The notes under the pieces were generated by a model. That model searched no databases, had not been told where the DNA came from, and was given only the letters and a program-made list of their open reading frames with translations. Of a DNA stretch of 32,115 nucleotides, positions 23,586 to 32,115 are shown in pieces. Every line of letters begins with the position of its first letter. Positions within the stretch are counted from its first letter, which is position 1. The stretch is from Phycisphaerales bacterium (GTDB lineage: Bacteria; Planctomycetota; Phycisphaerae; UBA1845). Both the position numbers and the translations under genes were made by a program. Location: NCBI GenBank assembly GCA_020353195.1, contig CP070691.1:1919158-1951272 (forward strand), given 5' to 3'.

Positions 23586-24917
23586 ATGAAACCGCGTGAG
23601 AGAAAACTTGTGATCGGCCTCGTCGTGGTCGCCGGGGCAGTGTTGCTGCTTCAGGTAGTCCCGGGGCTGCTCGGGGCTTTCAACCTCGCGGACCAGATCA
23701 AGCAGCGCAAGGATGAACTGGCCGACCTCGAAGACGAGCAAGCCCAGTTCGGTGCCGATCTGGACAAATACAAAGCCTACGTCGAGCGGACCGGCGATAT
23801 GAGCGCCAATGCCGTCAAGAGCGAACTCGACACGCGCATCAACGCCTTGATCGCGGAGAGCGAACTGCAGGACACGCGTATCGCGCCGAAAAGGACGGAG
23901 GACGGCGAGACGAACACGAAGGTGTGGACCGTCGGCACCATTGCGTTCACGGTGACGGCGGAAGGATCGTGGGAGCAGGTGATGCAGTTCGTCGCGCAGG
24001 TGTACGAGTTGCCGCACGTCGCGCAGTTCACGCGTCTCAAGCTCACGCCGCTCAGGGCCGGACGCAAGACCGTCGACAACGTCAAGGTCGATGCCGACAT
24101 CGAAGTGGCGGTCCTGCCCGAGGTCAAAGTCGCCCGCATTCGCAGGCCCGACCGCCCGCCTGACGACGTGCGGGTCAAGTACACGCTGGCCGACTTCACC
24201 GAACTGAGCTTCAACCCGTTCCTCGAACCGCCGCCGCAGGTCGCCGCGATCGACGAACCGCCGGACCCCGAAGATCACGCCGTTGAGGGTCCGGTGTGGA
24301 CCGGCGACCCCGCGCGGACGGAGAAATACATCCCGATGGCGTGGACGTACGGGCAGGGCGAGGTCTTGGTCGCCCATCGTCCGAGCTCCACTCGCGAAGT
24401 GGTGCGCGTGGGCGGCCAGCTCGACGGCGGCGAAGTGGTTTTGGTGCATCCCCTGGGCGCCGTCGTGCGTAGACCTAACGGGGAGGAATTCGTCTACGCC
24501 CTCGGCGAAACGCTCTCCGACGCAGTGAAGCTGGAAACCGCCGACGCGTATCCGGAGATCCAGGTCGCCATGGAACGGTTTCAGGCACAGCGCGAGGAAC
24601 TGGTCGGACCGCCGAACGTGTTACTCGAGGAGATGCCCGGTCCCGATCTGACCACCAACGGACAGGCCGACGACATGGACACCAACGGCGCTTTACAAGA
24701 CGGCGAGCCGGATATCGTGGACAACGAGAACACGGACATGCAGACGGCGGAGAAGGCCGTTGAGGCGGCCGGACCATCCGCCACGGCGCCCCCTCCGCCG
24801 GCACGGAAAGCCGATCCGCCGGACGGACCGGCGTCGGGACCGGTACCGGACAGACAGCGGGAACCACGAGGGGTGACGAAACCCTCTTCCCGCACGGCAG
24901 TGAGGAAAGACCGATGA
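23586..24917 (+). CDS. GspM/PilO-like protein apparently fused to a PilP/GspC-like domain
   Basis: A 443-residue protein from ATG 23586. Residues 8-30 are a membrane helix, about 33-70 a coiled coil, and about 75-205 a ferredoxin-like domain with IAFTVTAEGSWEQVMQFVAQ followed by RLKLTPL, the PilO pattern. After a Pro-rich linker, residues about 268-325 read VVRVGGQLDGGEVVLVHPLG, AVVRRPNGEEFVYALGE, a small beta domain resembling PilP or the GspC HR domain, which docks on the secretin N0 domain. The last 110 residues are disordered and rich in Asp, Pro and Gly. Its stop overlaps the ATG of the giant secretin-like gene (24914-24917), so the two products are made together. The fused domain would supply the otherwise missing GspC function; this is inference. 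Confidence 0.72.
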   Translation: MKPRERKLVIGLVVVAGAVLLLQVVPGLLGAFNLADQIKQRKDELADLEDEQAQFGADLDKYKAYVERTGDMSANAVKSELDTRINALIAESELQDTRIAPKRTEDGETNTKVWTVGTIAFTVTAEGSWEQVMQFVAQVYELPHVAQFTRLKLTPLRAGRKTVDNVKVDADIEVAVLPEVKVARIRRPDRPPDDVRVKYTLADFTELSFNPFLEPPPQVAAIDEPPDPEDHAVEGPVWTGDPARTEKYIPMAWTYGQGEVLVAHRPSSTREVVRVGGQLDGGEVVLVHPLGAVVRRPNGEEFVYALGETLSDAVKLETADAYPEIQVAMERFQAQREELVGPPNVLLEEMPGPDLTTNGQADDMDTNGALQDGEPDIVDNENTDMQTAEKAVEAAGPSATAPPPPARKADPPDGPASGPVPDRQREPRGVTKPSSRTAVRKDR

Positions 24918-27900
24918 ACACGTTTACTGACAACATGATACTGCGCGGTCGCGGTTTGCGGTCGATGCTGCGGATTCTCGTTCTGGTCGGGTTTCTGTCG
25001 GCCGGCCCCGCCGACCTGTACGCCGACCGCGCCGCGCCCGGACAGGCCGGCTCGAGCGCCCGCAAGTCATCGTCGAAACCCCCACAGCGGCGCAACACCC
25101 CGTCGCGGCGGCCACGCACGCCATCGAGGAAGCCCAGAGAACTGGCCGGTCCGCCCGCCGGTGTTCGATCAGCGCCGCTCAGCGAGCTCGTCCAGGTCAG
25201 CAAGGAAGACATCGGCAAGCCGGCGGAGGATCGCCAATACAGGTTCAGCATCAAGGACGGAACCTACGCCGACCTGCTCGACGGTTTCGCGCGGGCCACC
25301 GGCATGGCGGTGCTCGGCGATCGCCCGCCCGGCGGCGGAGTGAACTTCGTCTCCACGCAAGAGATGGACTTCGAGACGGTGCTGGACCGCATCCGCATGC
25401 GGCTGTTCGACCATCCACAGAAATACTGGCTGCTCCAGAAGAAGGACGGGTTCAAGATCGTCCAAGTGAATGAAGTGAAGCGCGAACTCGAGGACGATGA
25501 GATCTTCACGAATGTCGTGGACTTTCAGAAGGCCAGTCTGAGCGACAACGAACTGGTCATGCTGCTCTACACTCCGGAAACAGGGACGATCGATGAGCTG
25601 AAGCCGTTTCGCGACTTCCTGCCCGACTATGTCCAGATTTCGCAGTTCGAGGATTCAAACTCCCTTGTCATCTTTGCCCTCGTCCGCGACATCAACAAAT
25701 ACTTGGAGCTGGCCAAGAAGTTCGGCACGCCCGGCGATGACCCCAGAGACTTCGACCAGATTGAGGTGCGCCACATCGGCGCTTCGCAGGCCCTGACCAT
25801 CCTCAAGCAGATGATCGACGGGTTCGACGAGACTGGTGCCGCCAGGAGGCGGCCCCGTCGCGGCGCACAGGCCGCCGCATCCGAGGCGTGGGGCATCGAC
25901 GCCTATGCCGACGATGCCAACCAGCTCATTATCATCAAGGCCATGCGGGAGAAACTCGCCGAGATCCGTGAGTTCATGCTCCAGATCGACGTCAAGCGAT
26001 CGACCGACTTCGACCCCGTGATCATCCCGCTACGGTACGCCGGCGTCGACGAGATGCTCGGCATCATCAATCCGATCCTGACCGGGAGCCCTCCCCCGCC
26101 GGCGGCGGGCAAGAAGCCACGCGGGAAGCCCGCAACCCCGGCAGACGTCCGAACGGGTGGTTTGACCATCATTCCGCAGCCCGCGACGAACAGCCTGATC
26201 GTCCTGGCCGACGAGGAGGAGCTCAAACGCGTCTACCAGCTGGTCGAGCAGTTCGATGTGCCCCAACCCGAGCCGTTCCGCGCAGTCAAGCTGCAATACG
26301 CCGAGAACGTCGAGAAGGTGATCACCGAAGCCGAGTTGATGTCCCAGATGACTGGCGGCCCCGAGGCGGGAGTCAGTTTCATGCCCGACCCCTCCGGCTC
26401 CGCGATCATCGTCACTGCCGCCACGCTGAAAGACCTCGACGATGCGATAGCCATCGTGGAGCGCCTGGACGTCGTGCCACCCGACGGCTATCCGACCTTC
26501 CACAGGACGCGGCTCAAGAATGCCAAGCCATCCGTAGTCGCCAACATACTCCAGACGGTCGACCAGCAATCCGTTTCCCCGCCTTCGCCGACGAAAAGCA
26601 AGCGGAAAAGCCCGCAGCGAACGCCGGGACCCGCCGGAGTCAAGTTCCGTGGTGACGACTCCACCCAGATGCTCTACGTCTTCTGCACGGAGCGTGAATG
26701 GGAAGAGGACTATTGGCCGCTCATTCAAGACTTTGACGCGGATGCAAGGCCGGACGTCGAGTGGCGAAGCATTCCCGTCGTGTTTGAAGATCCCCAGACA
26801 ATCGTCGACTCGATCCAGCGGATCTTCCAGTCAACAGGCCAGGCCGTGAATCTCGTGGCTGACGCGCATGAGATCTTGGTCCTTGGCGATCTCTCGCCGG
26901 ACCTAATGGCCCAGATCGAGGCGCTGGTCGCGCGATATGACACCGACCCCGGCGAAGGGCTCGAACAGCGCACGTTTACACTTGAATACATCACGCCCGC
27001 CGAGATCAAGGGTGTTATCGAAGCCCTGATTCTCGACGGGTCACCCCCCGCTCCGCCGAGGCGCCCCACGCGCACGAAAGGCAAGTCAGCGCCCCCACCG
27101 CCGATCCGATCCAGCAGCGACGTGCGGCTGGTGGAGTTGGGCAACAGCCTCCTGGTCGTAGCCCCGGCGGAGACGATGACCGAAATCGCCGCACTCATCG
27201 AGCAGCTCGACACACCCGACGACACGAACGAATTTCGAGTCTACGAGTTCGCCCGTGGCACCGACGTTCGCGAATTGGCCGGACAACTGCAGCATTTCTT
27301 CCCCGGCGGCGCCCAGGCCAAGCCCGGTCGCAAACAGGCCGCACAACCGCTTGCGACCGGCGGCGCGCTGTTCGTTCCGCAACCGTCCGCCAACAGGATC
27401 GTAGTTTCCGCGCCGGCTTCGCTGCTGCCCGAGATCGAAGAGACGATCAATCTGCTCCGCACCGAGGCCGTCGAGACCCAGGCCGTTCAGGTCAGCTTCT
27501 TCGACCTTGAATATGTCGATCCCGACGCGATCTCGCCGTTGCTCAAGAGCTTCCTGGACCTGAAATACGCCGAAGCCATTGCGACCGGCGCGATCACGAC
27601 CGGCGACGGCAAGGGGAAAGCCCCCGCCCAGAGCACGATCCTCGTCGAGCCGGACGCCCGCAGCGGGCGGCTGATGGTGGTCGGCCCCGCCGTCCTCATG
27701 CCCGAAGCCGAAGCCCTGATCAGAGAGCTCGACCGCGAAGGCGACGGCGAACGCGTCATGCGGACCGTCCAGCTGGACAAGGCCGACGCTGCGGAGATGG
27801 CCCAGGTCATCCGGGCCATGCTTACCGGTCAGGCACCGGCCCCCGCCAGGCGGCCGTCCAGAGGCCGGAGGGGCCGCGAGCCCGCCCCGCCCAGCGTTGG

Positions 27901-30900
27901 CGGCGGCGGCACCGACCAGATCACGGTGATCCCCGCGCCCGGGGGCAACGCATTGGTGTTGTCCGGCTACGCCCGCGAGGTCGAGGAGGTCGAACGCTGG
28001 ATCAAACAGCTCGACGCCGAAGCCGCCGGCACCACGCTCACCAAAGTGTATAAGTTCACGCACACCGACGTGGAAGATTTTGCCGACTACGTCATGACGC
28101 TCCACGACTCCGCGGGCGCGGCCGCCAAGCCGCAGAGCGCGGACTCCGACGGCTGGTTCGAGCCGATCGGCGGACCGCGCGTGGGCAAGGATATCAAGCT
28201 GGTCACCGAACCGTACGGCGGGACCATGGTGGTCACCACCACTCCCGTCATCATGAGGAAGATCGACGAGCTGCACCTGATGTACGAGGGCACAGAGGAC
28301 ACGGATCCGGTCCTCAAAGCGAGTACCCTGCCTCTGCGGATGGTCGAGTTGCAGTTCGCCGATCCCTACGACGCCGCCTTCACGCTGGAGTCCATGGTGG
28401 AGACGATTTTTGGGGAGGATGCACCAAGCGTGGACTACATGGCCTTCACTAACATCCTCACCATCCGGGGCAAGCCCGACGTGCTCGACGAGACGGAGAA
28501 GCTGATCGCTGAGCACATCGACAAGGAGTCAGAAGAACAGAAACGCGACACGCGGGCATACCTGGACATTGGGGATCTGCCGCTCACACTCGAAGAAGTG
28601 GCTAACCTCCTGCAGACGAAGATGCCCAACGTCGAGGTCGAGATTGAGCTCATCAGCCCGGACGGGATCGATCCGGCGATTCTCGTCGAGCGCGTCACGC
28701 CAACTTCGCCGGCAGTCACCGAGCCCGCCGCCGGCGGCGAGAGCACGAACGCTCCGTGCATTCTGCCCGCCTGCCTCGTCCGGGTGATGGATGCGGCCGT
28801 GGCCGCCGCCGTTGCCGACGAGGATCCGCCCGACCCGGCAGCGGTCGAAGACGATGAGGGAGAAGACACCGAAAAGACCGATGATGCGGACACGGAACAG
28901 GAACAGCAACAGCAAGCCGACCAGTCCGCCGGAACCGAGCCGACCAAGGACGACATTCGGCGATCGGCGCTTGGTGAACCGGAGTCACGACGCCGCCTTC
29001 GACTTCTCGTGGATCCCCGAGCCGGGATCATGGCGGTGGGAAGAAGGGCAGACATCGAAGATATCGAGAGTATTCTCGACGACATGAAGGGAGAGATAAA
29101 AGGCCCGGCCAGGCCCGACATCCGCGTCTATCGGATCAAGCACGTGGACGTCCGCGTCGCGGCCCAGATCCTCGAGGCGATGTTCAATCAGCCGCGGCGC
29201 GCGCCGCAGCGGCCTCAGCGCCAACCCCAGCGCGGAAGACAACAGCAGCCGGGTCAGCCCGGCCAGCCCGGCCAACCCGGCCAACCTCAGGAAGGACGCG
29301 GCCGACCCGACCAGAAGGAACAGCAGCAACAACAGCAGCAGCAACAACTGGCCGCCCAGCTCGCCGCGGGCAACATCCGCGTCTTTCCCGACACACGAAC
29401 CCGCACCCTAATCATCCGGGCCGCCACGCAAGACTATCCGATCATCGTCGAGCTGCTGGCGACCATCGACAAGCCCAGCGGGCGGGAACGGGATTTCAAG
29501 ATCATCGAGCTCACGAAGCTCAACGCCGCCGAGGTCGAGCAGATGCTCAAGACACTGCTGGGCATCGGCGCAAGGACCGCCCGGTCCACGCCCCGCACGC
29601 CGCCGAGGGGCGCCAATGCGCAGCAGGCGGCCGCCGCCGCCCAGCAGATGCAGCGGCAGATCCTCGAGCTGGCCGGCGCCGGACAGGGGGGCATCAACAT
29701 CGCCGAGGACGTGAGTATCACCAGCAGCCCGGCCACCAACACCCTGATGGTCATGGGACCGGCCGAGGCCATCGCCATCGTCGAGGAGTTCGTCCAAGAG
29801 CTCGAAGGCCAGGAGGTGCCCCAGCAGGAGATCCGAACGTACCCGCAGGAGTTCGCCGATGCGAAGAAAATCGCACCGCAGCTGGACAAGCTGCTCAAGG
29901 CCCGGAGCGGCAGGGGCAGGGGAAGGACCGAGGGGATCGACCCCAGCGGCATCAACGAACCGACGGTCATCGTCGACGAAGATGGAAACGCGCTGATCAT
30001 CAGCGCCCTGTCCATCGACTTCCCGAAGATCGAGCCCCTGATCGAACAGCTCGACCAGGAGATCGAAAGGACCGTCATGGAGTTCCCGCTGCCCGCGGTG
30101 ATGGACGCGACAGCTGTGGCCAAGGCGCTCGATACGATCTATGGAGGCCAGACGGCCCGGGGCAGCGTCGCCAAGAAGGTCAAGTTCGTCGGTGAGGCCG
30201 GCACCAACACGGTGTTTGCCACGGCGCCACCCGAACTGCGCGACGAGATCACCGAGCGCATCGAGAACATGAAGATCAAGGCCCTCGCCGAGAGCAAACC
30301 CAAGGTCATCCAGCTCGAACATGCGGTTCCCACCGTGTTGGCGCCGAAGATCCTCGCCGCCTTCGGGCAGGACCGCCGCACCACCACGCTGACCATCACC
30401 GGCGACGACAACACGAAGCAGCTGTTCGTCAAAGGCCCGGACGAGCTCATGCCGGAGGTCGAGGCGCTGGTGGCGCTGCTCGATCAGCCCGACGACCCCG
30501 TCAGTGTCCGGATCTTCAACCTCAAGCACGCACGCGCCCCCGACGCCCTGGACCAGATGGAGAAAATGGTCCGTAACCTGTTGCCCCAGATACGGGGCAT
30601 GGGCGTCAAGCTCGACGTTTTCAGCGCGATGGCCGACGTCCGGTCGAATTCCCTTATTGTCATGGGCGGCGAGCGCACCTTCGAGCTGGTGGAGGAGGTG
30701 CTGGAGACCATCGACGTACCCGCCGCCGCGCCCCTGGCCATCGAAACCATGGTGTACGCGCTCCAGCGGGCCCAGGCCGCCGACGTGGCGCGGAACATCA
30801 ACAATCTGTTCGGCAAGAAAGGCCCTGACGGCATCGAGCCGCCGCGAGCGGAGGCGAACATCGCCACGAATACCGTCATCGTTCGTGGAAACAGGCAGCA

Positions 30901-32115
30901 GCACGAAGAGATCAAGTCGCAGGTGATCGACAAGCTCGACGAGTTCGCAACGCCGACAATCCCGCTGGAGACGAAAGTCATTCAGCTGACGTACATAAAG
31001 GCGGACGACGCGGCGGCCATCATTACCCAGGAGTTCACGAACCGGCAGAACGCCTACAGAGAGGCCAAGGTCCAGAACATCAACCCCGCCGAGCTCACCG
31101 TGTCGGTCACACCCATCGTGCCGAGCAACACGATCGTCGTAATGGCCAGCCCCAAGAACATGGAGCTCATCGACACGCGAGTGGCCGAGCTCGACGTGGA
31201 GGGTGTCGGCGCGATGTCGGCCCGGGACCCGAATATCTACCAGCTTCAGTATCTCGATCCGAATCACGCGGCCGCCGCGATCAGCGGTGCGTTCCGACAG
31301 ACCGGCCGCGTCGCGGAAAAGGACCAGGTCACCGCCACCGTGGTCGGGACGTCGGTCGTGGTGACTGCCAGCCAGGAGAACCACGAGCAGATCAAGGCCC
31401 TGCTCGACGAAATGGACGCGGAAGGCACCAGCCGGTCGATGCACGTGATCGAGCTGACCGAAGCCAACTCCGACGAGGCGGCCCAGAAGCTCTCGACGCT
31501 GTTCCAGACTACGCGCGGCAGACGGGGCGACGCCCAGATGCAGGTTCTGTCCGACCCCCGCATCAACTCGCTACTGGTCTACGCGAACGAGGAAGAGCTG
31601 CAGAGAATCCGGGCGCTGGTCGCGACGATGGACGTCCCGCGCAAGGAGGAAACCGACCGGATCATGAAGGTCTATCCCATCAAGTACGCCGATCCCAACG
31701 GCATCGTCAACGCCATCAACCAGCAGTATCGGCCGAGGGGGCAGACCAACCCCCGCGATCTGGTGACAGCGGTGACGGAACCGGCGACCCAGTCCATCAT
31801 CGTGTCGGCCTCTCCGAAAAACCACGAGAAGGTGGCCGCCCTGATCGAGGAGATCGACGTCGAAGGCACGCTCACCCGCCAGACCCACATAATCAAGCTG
31901 GAGCACGCCAACGCCGACGAACTCGCCCGAACGCTCGGCGGTGCGTTTCAGCGCCAGGTAAGCCGTCGCGGCGAGCAGATGCGCGTCAGCGCCGATCCGG
32001 GAACCAACTCGCTCATCATCTATGCCAGTCAGAAAGAGATGGACAACCTGCAGCCCCTCATCGAATCGCTCGACGTCAAACCGGACCTGGAGAAGGATCG
32101 CCAGTTCAGAACGTT
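24914..32115 (+). CDS. Giant GspD-like protein with about 24 secretin N-domain repeats (3' end outside window)
   Basis: From ATG 24914 (overlapping the previous stop; AGGA upstream) the frame is open for 2400 codons to the window edge. Residues about 17-40 are a signal peptide, and a basic Pro/Ser/Arg segment runs to about 95. Residues 110-200 look like an N0 domain (DGTYADLLDGFARATGMAV). Then about 24 N1-like modules follow. Each has a beta-alpha unit, often with an Arg/Pro/Gly/Ser insert, and ends in a pattern like ATNSLIVLADEEELKRVYQL then VEQFDV. Normal GspD has N0, N1-N3 and a C-terminal barrel in about 650 residues. No VPLLG-type barrel motif is present yet, so a channel-forming end may lie beyond 32115. 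Placement after GspM/PilO argues for the secretin role. A huge periplasmic adhesin-like stack without a pore is the alternative. Confidence 0.85.
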   Translation, partial: MNTFTDNMILRGRGLRSMLRILVLVGFLSAGPADLYADRAAPGQAGSSARKSSSKPPQRRNTPSRRPRTPSRKPRELAGPPAGVRSAPLSELVQVSKEDIGKPAEDRQYRFSIKDGTYADLLDGFARATGMAVLGDRPPGGGVNFVSTQEMDFETVLDRIRMRLFDHPQKYWLLQKKDGFKIVQVNEVKRELEDDEIFTNVVDFQKASLSDNELVMLLYTPETGTIDELKPFRDFLPDYVQISQFEDSNSLVIFALVRDINKYLELAKKFGTPGDDPRDFDQIEVRHIGASQALTILKQMIDGFDETGAARRRPRRGAQAAASEAWGIDAYADDANQLIIIKAMREKLAEIREFMLQIDVKRSTDFDPVIIPLRYAGVDEMLGIINPILTGSPPPPAAGKKPRGKPATPADVRTGGLTIIPQPATNSLIVLADEEELKRVYQLVEQFDVPQPEPFRAVKLQYAENVEKVITEAELMSQMTGGPEAGVSFMPDPSGSAIIVTAATLKDLDDAIAIVERLDVVPPDGYPTFHRTRLKNAKPSVVANILQTVDQQSVSPPSPTKSKRKSPQRTPGPAGVKFRGDDSTQMLYVFCTEREWEEDYWPLIQDFDADARPDVEWRSIPVVFEDPQTIVDSIQRIFQSTGQAVNLVADAHEILVLGDLSPDLMAQIEALVARYDTDPGEGLEQRTFTLEYITPAEIKGVIEALILDGSPPAPPRRPTRTKGKSAPPPPIRSSSDVRLVELGNSLLVVAPAETMTEIAALIEQLDTPDDTNEFRVYEFARGTDVRELAGQLQHFFPGGAQAKPGRKQAAQPLATGGALFVPQPSANRIVVSAPASLLPEIEETINLLRTEAVETQAVQVSFFDLEYVDPDAISPLLKSFLDLKYAEAIATGAITTGDGKGKAPAQSTILVEPDARSGRLMVVGPAVLMPEAEALIRELDREGDGERVMRTVQLDKADAAEMAQVIRAMLTGQAPAPARRPSRGRRGREPAPPSVGGGGTDQITVIPAPGGNALVLSGYAREVEEVERWIKQLDAEAAGTTLTKVYKFTHTDVEDFADYVMTLHDSAGAAAKPQSADSDGWFEPIGGPRVGKDIKLVTEPYGGTMVVTTTPVIMRKIDELHLMYEGTEDTDPVLKASTLPLRMVELQFADPYDAAFTLESMVETIFGEDAPSVDYMAFTNILTIRGKPDVLDETEKLIAEHIDKESEEQKRDTRAYLDIGDLPLTLEEVANLLQTKMPNVEVEIELISPDGIDPAILVERVTPTSPAVTEPAAGGESTNAPCILPACLVRVMDAAVAAAVADEDPPDPAAVEDDEGEDTEKTDDADTEQEQQQQADQSAGTEPTKDDIRRSALGEPESRRRLRLLVDPRAGIMAVGRRADIEDIESILDDMKGEIKGPARPDIRVYRIKHVDVRVAAQILEAMFNQPRRAPQRPQRQPQRGRQQQPGQPGQPGQPGQPQEGRGRPDQKEQQQQQQQQQLAAQLAAGNIRVFPDTRTRTLIIRAATQDYPIIVELLATIDKPSGRERDFKIIELTKLNAAEVEQMLKTLLGIGARTARSTPRTPPRGANAQQAAAAAQQMQRQILELAGAGQGGINIAEDVSITSSPATNTLMVMGPAEAIAIVEEFVQELEGQEVPQQEIRTYPQEFADAKKIAPQLDKLLKARSGRGRGRTEGIDPSGINEPTVIVDEDGNALIISALSIDFPKIEPLIEQLDQEIERTVMEFPLPAVMDATAVAKALDTIYGGQTARGSVAKKVKFVGEAGTNTVFATAPPELRDEITERIENMKIKALAESKPKVIQLEHAVPTVLAPKILAAFGQDRRTTTLTITGDDNTKQLFVKGPDELMPEVEALVALLDQPDDPVSVRIFNLKHARAPDALDQMEKMVRNLLPQIRGMGVKLDVFSAMADVRSNSLIVMGGERTFELVEEVLETIDVPAAAPLAIETMVYALQRAQAADVARNINNLFGKKGPDGIEPPRAEANIATNTVIVRGNRQQHEEIKSQVIDKLDEFATPTIPLETKVIQLTYIKADDAAAIITQEFTNRQNAYREAKVQNINPAELTVSVTPIVPSNTIVVMASPKNMELIDTRVAELDVEGVGAMSARDPNIYQLQYLDPNHAAAAISGAFRQTGRVAEKDQVTATVVGTSVVVTASQENHEQIKALLDEMDAEGTSRSMHVIELTEANSDEAAQKLSTLFQTTRGRRGDAQMQVLSDPRINSLLVYANEEELQRIRALVATMDVPRKEETDRIMKVYPIKYADPNGIVNAINQQYRPRGQTNPRDLVTAVTEPATQSIIVSASPKNHEKVAALIEEIDVEGTLTRQTHIIKLEHANADELARTLGGAFQRQVSRRGEQMRVSADPGTNSLIIYASQKEMDNLQPLIESLDVKPDLEKDRQFRT
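28755..28935 (+). other. Acidic low-complexity insert with a Cys pair in the giant secretin-like protein
   Basis: After module 11 the N1 pattern breaks. The sequence has C1282 and C1287 (CILPAC), an Ala/Val-rich helix and then about 40 residues dominated by Asp, Glu and Thr ending in a Gln run. Cysteine is otherwise almost absent from this protein, so a local disulfide is possible. Confidence 0.65.
29205..29350 (+). repeat. QPG repeats and nine-glutamine run in the giant secretin-like protein
   Basis: An Arg/Gln/Pro-rich linker contains four to five GQP triplets in a row (around 29250-29287) and, at 29321-29347, nine consecutive Gln codons (residues 1470-1478) in mixed CAG/CAA usage. It lies inside the large insert of module 13, between its first beta-alpha unit and its closing motif. 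Confidence 0.75.

Larger units (their letters stand above)
25900..32082 (+). repeat. Tandem array of about 24 secretin N1-like modules
   Basis: Protein-level repeats, not DNA-identical. The closing motif of each module (N-x-LIV-x-A followed about 12 residues later by a helix and LD) falls near residues 330, 422, 492, 581, 650, 742, 826, 914, 1009, 1099, 1176, 1368, 1493, 1606, 1689, 1762, 1833, 1909, 1984, 2069, 2143, 2216, 2292 and 2363. Spacing is 70-190 residues in the first two thirds and settles to about 70-85 in the last third. Some units (near 1099 and 1368) are degenerate. Confidence 0.8.

Noticed and set aside
21948..24449. An 833-codon minus-strand open frame opposite gspL and the GspM/PilO-like gene
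   Set aside because: It lies fully antisense to two genes with recognisable domains. Its protein is rich in His, Arg and Val with no domain logic, typical of the complementary frame in high-GC genes with G/C third positions.
27086..28516. A 476-codon minus-strand open frame
   Set aside because: Same reason: antisense shadow of the secretin modules, without a start context or recognisable domain.
29321..29347. CAG/CAA run as a DNA microsatellite or CRISPR-like repeat
   Set aside because: It is an in-frame Gln tract with mixed codons, without spacers or repeat units. No CRISPR array, tRNA, rRNA or insertion sequence was recognised anywhere in the window.
29408..31444. A 678-codon minus-strand open frame opposite the giant secretin-like gene
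   Set aside because: The sense strand carries the N-domain modules through the whole interval. The antisense product is Asp/His/Leu/Arg-rich noise that mirrors the repeat pattern.

Overview
The window is a high-GC stretch of bacterial chromosome with Gram-negative-type envelope genes. It is most consistent with a member of the Planctomycetota, probably a Phycisphaerae-like lineage. The clues are a membrane protein ending in a CPxCGYNLRG...CPECG zinc ribbon, a small LSm-like conserved protein, an enlarged type II secretion (T2SS)-like operon, and many GTG/TTG starts. The assignment is inference from protein style, because no rRNA or other marker is present.

Layout. Positions 1-190 hold the first 63 codons of a minus-strand GH2 beta-mannosidase. 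Positions 386-4435 form a plus-strand metal-uptake cluster: a small His/Cys-rich membrane protein, an outer-membrane porin-like protein, a ZnuA-like binding protein, a ZnuB-like permease with a His-rich loop, and a small lipoprotein. No ATPase gene is present. Minus-strand metabolic and repair genes follow: ilvE (with a near-consensus promoter), polX, a zinc-ribbon membrane protein, trpB (TTG start), a membrane-anchored unknown, and a periplasmic protein with a CX4CH haem-like motif. An overlapping pair of divergent promoters near 11626-11679 separates this block from a plus-strand block: an LSm-like small protein, galE, accA and an M14-type zinc carboxypeptidase.

From 15847 to the end runs one T2SS-like operon in the order gspF, gspG, gspH, gspI, gspJ, gspK, gspL, a GspM/PilO-like gene that appears fused to a PilP/GspC-like domain, and a giant GspD-like gene. 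Overlapping stop/start codons (ATGA) link I to J and M to D, and K overlaps L. GspE and the prepilin peptidase are not in the window.

The most striking feature is the last gene. Reading from ATG 24914, the frame stays open for 2400 codons and runs off the window. It encodes a signal peptide, an N0-like domain and about 24 consecutive secretin N1-like modules, interrupted by an acidic/poly-Gln/QPG low-complexity section. No secretin beta-barrel has been reached by the window's end. Ordinary GspD proteins have three or four N domains in roughly 650 residues. A second notable element is a pair of strong hairpins between gspG and gspH, which could set the major pseudopilin's expression apart from the minor ones.
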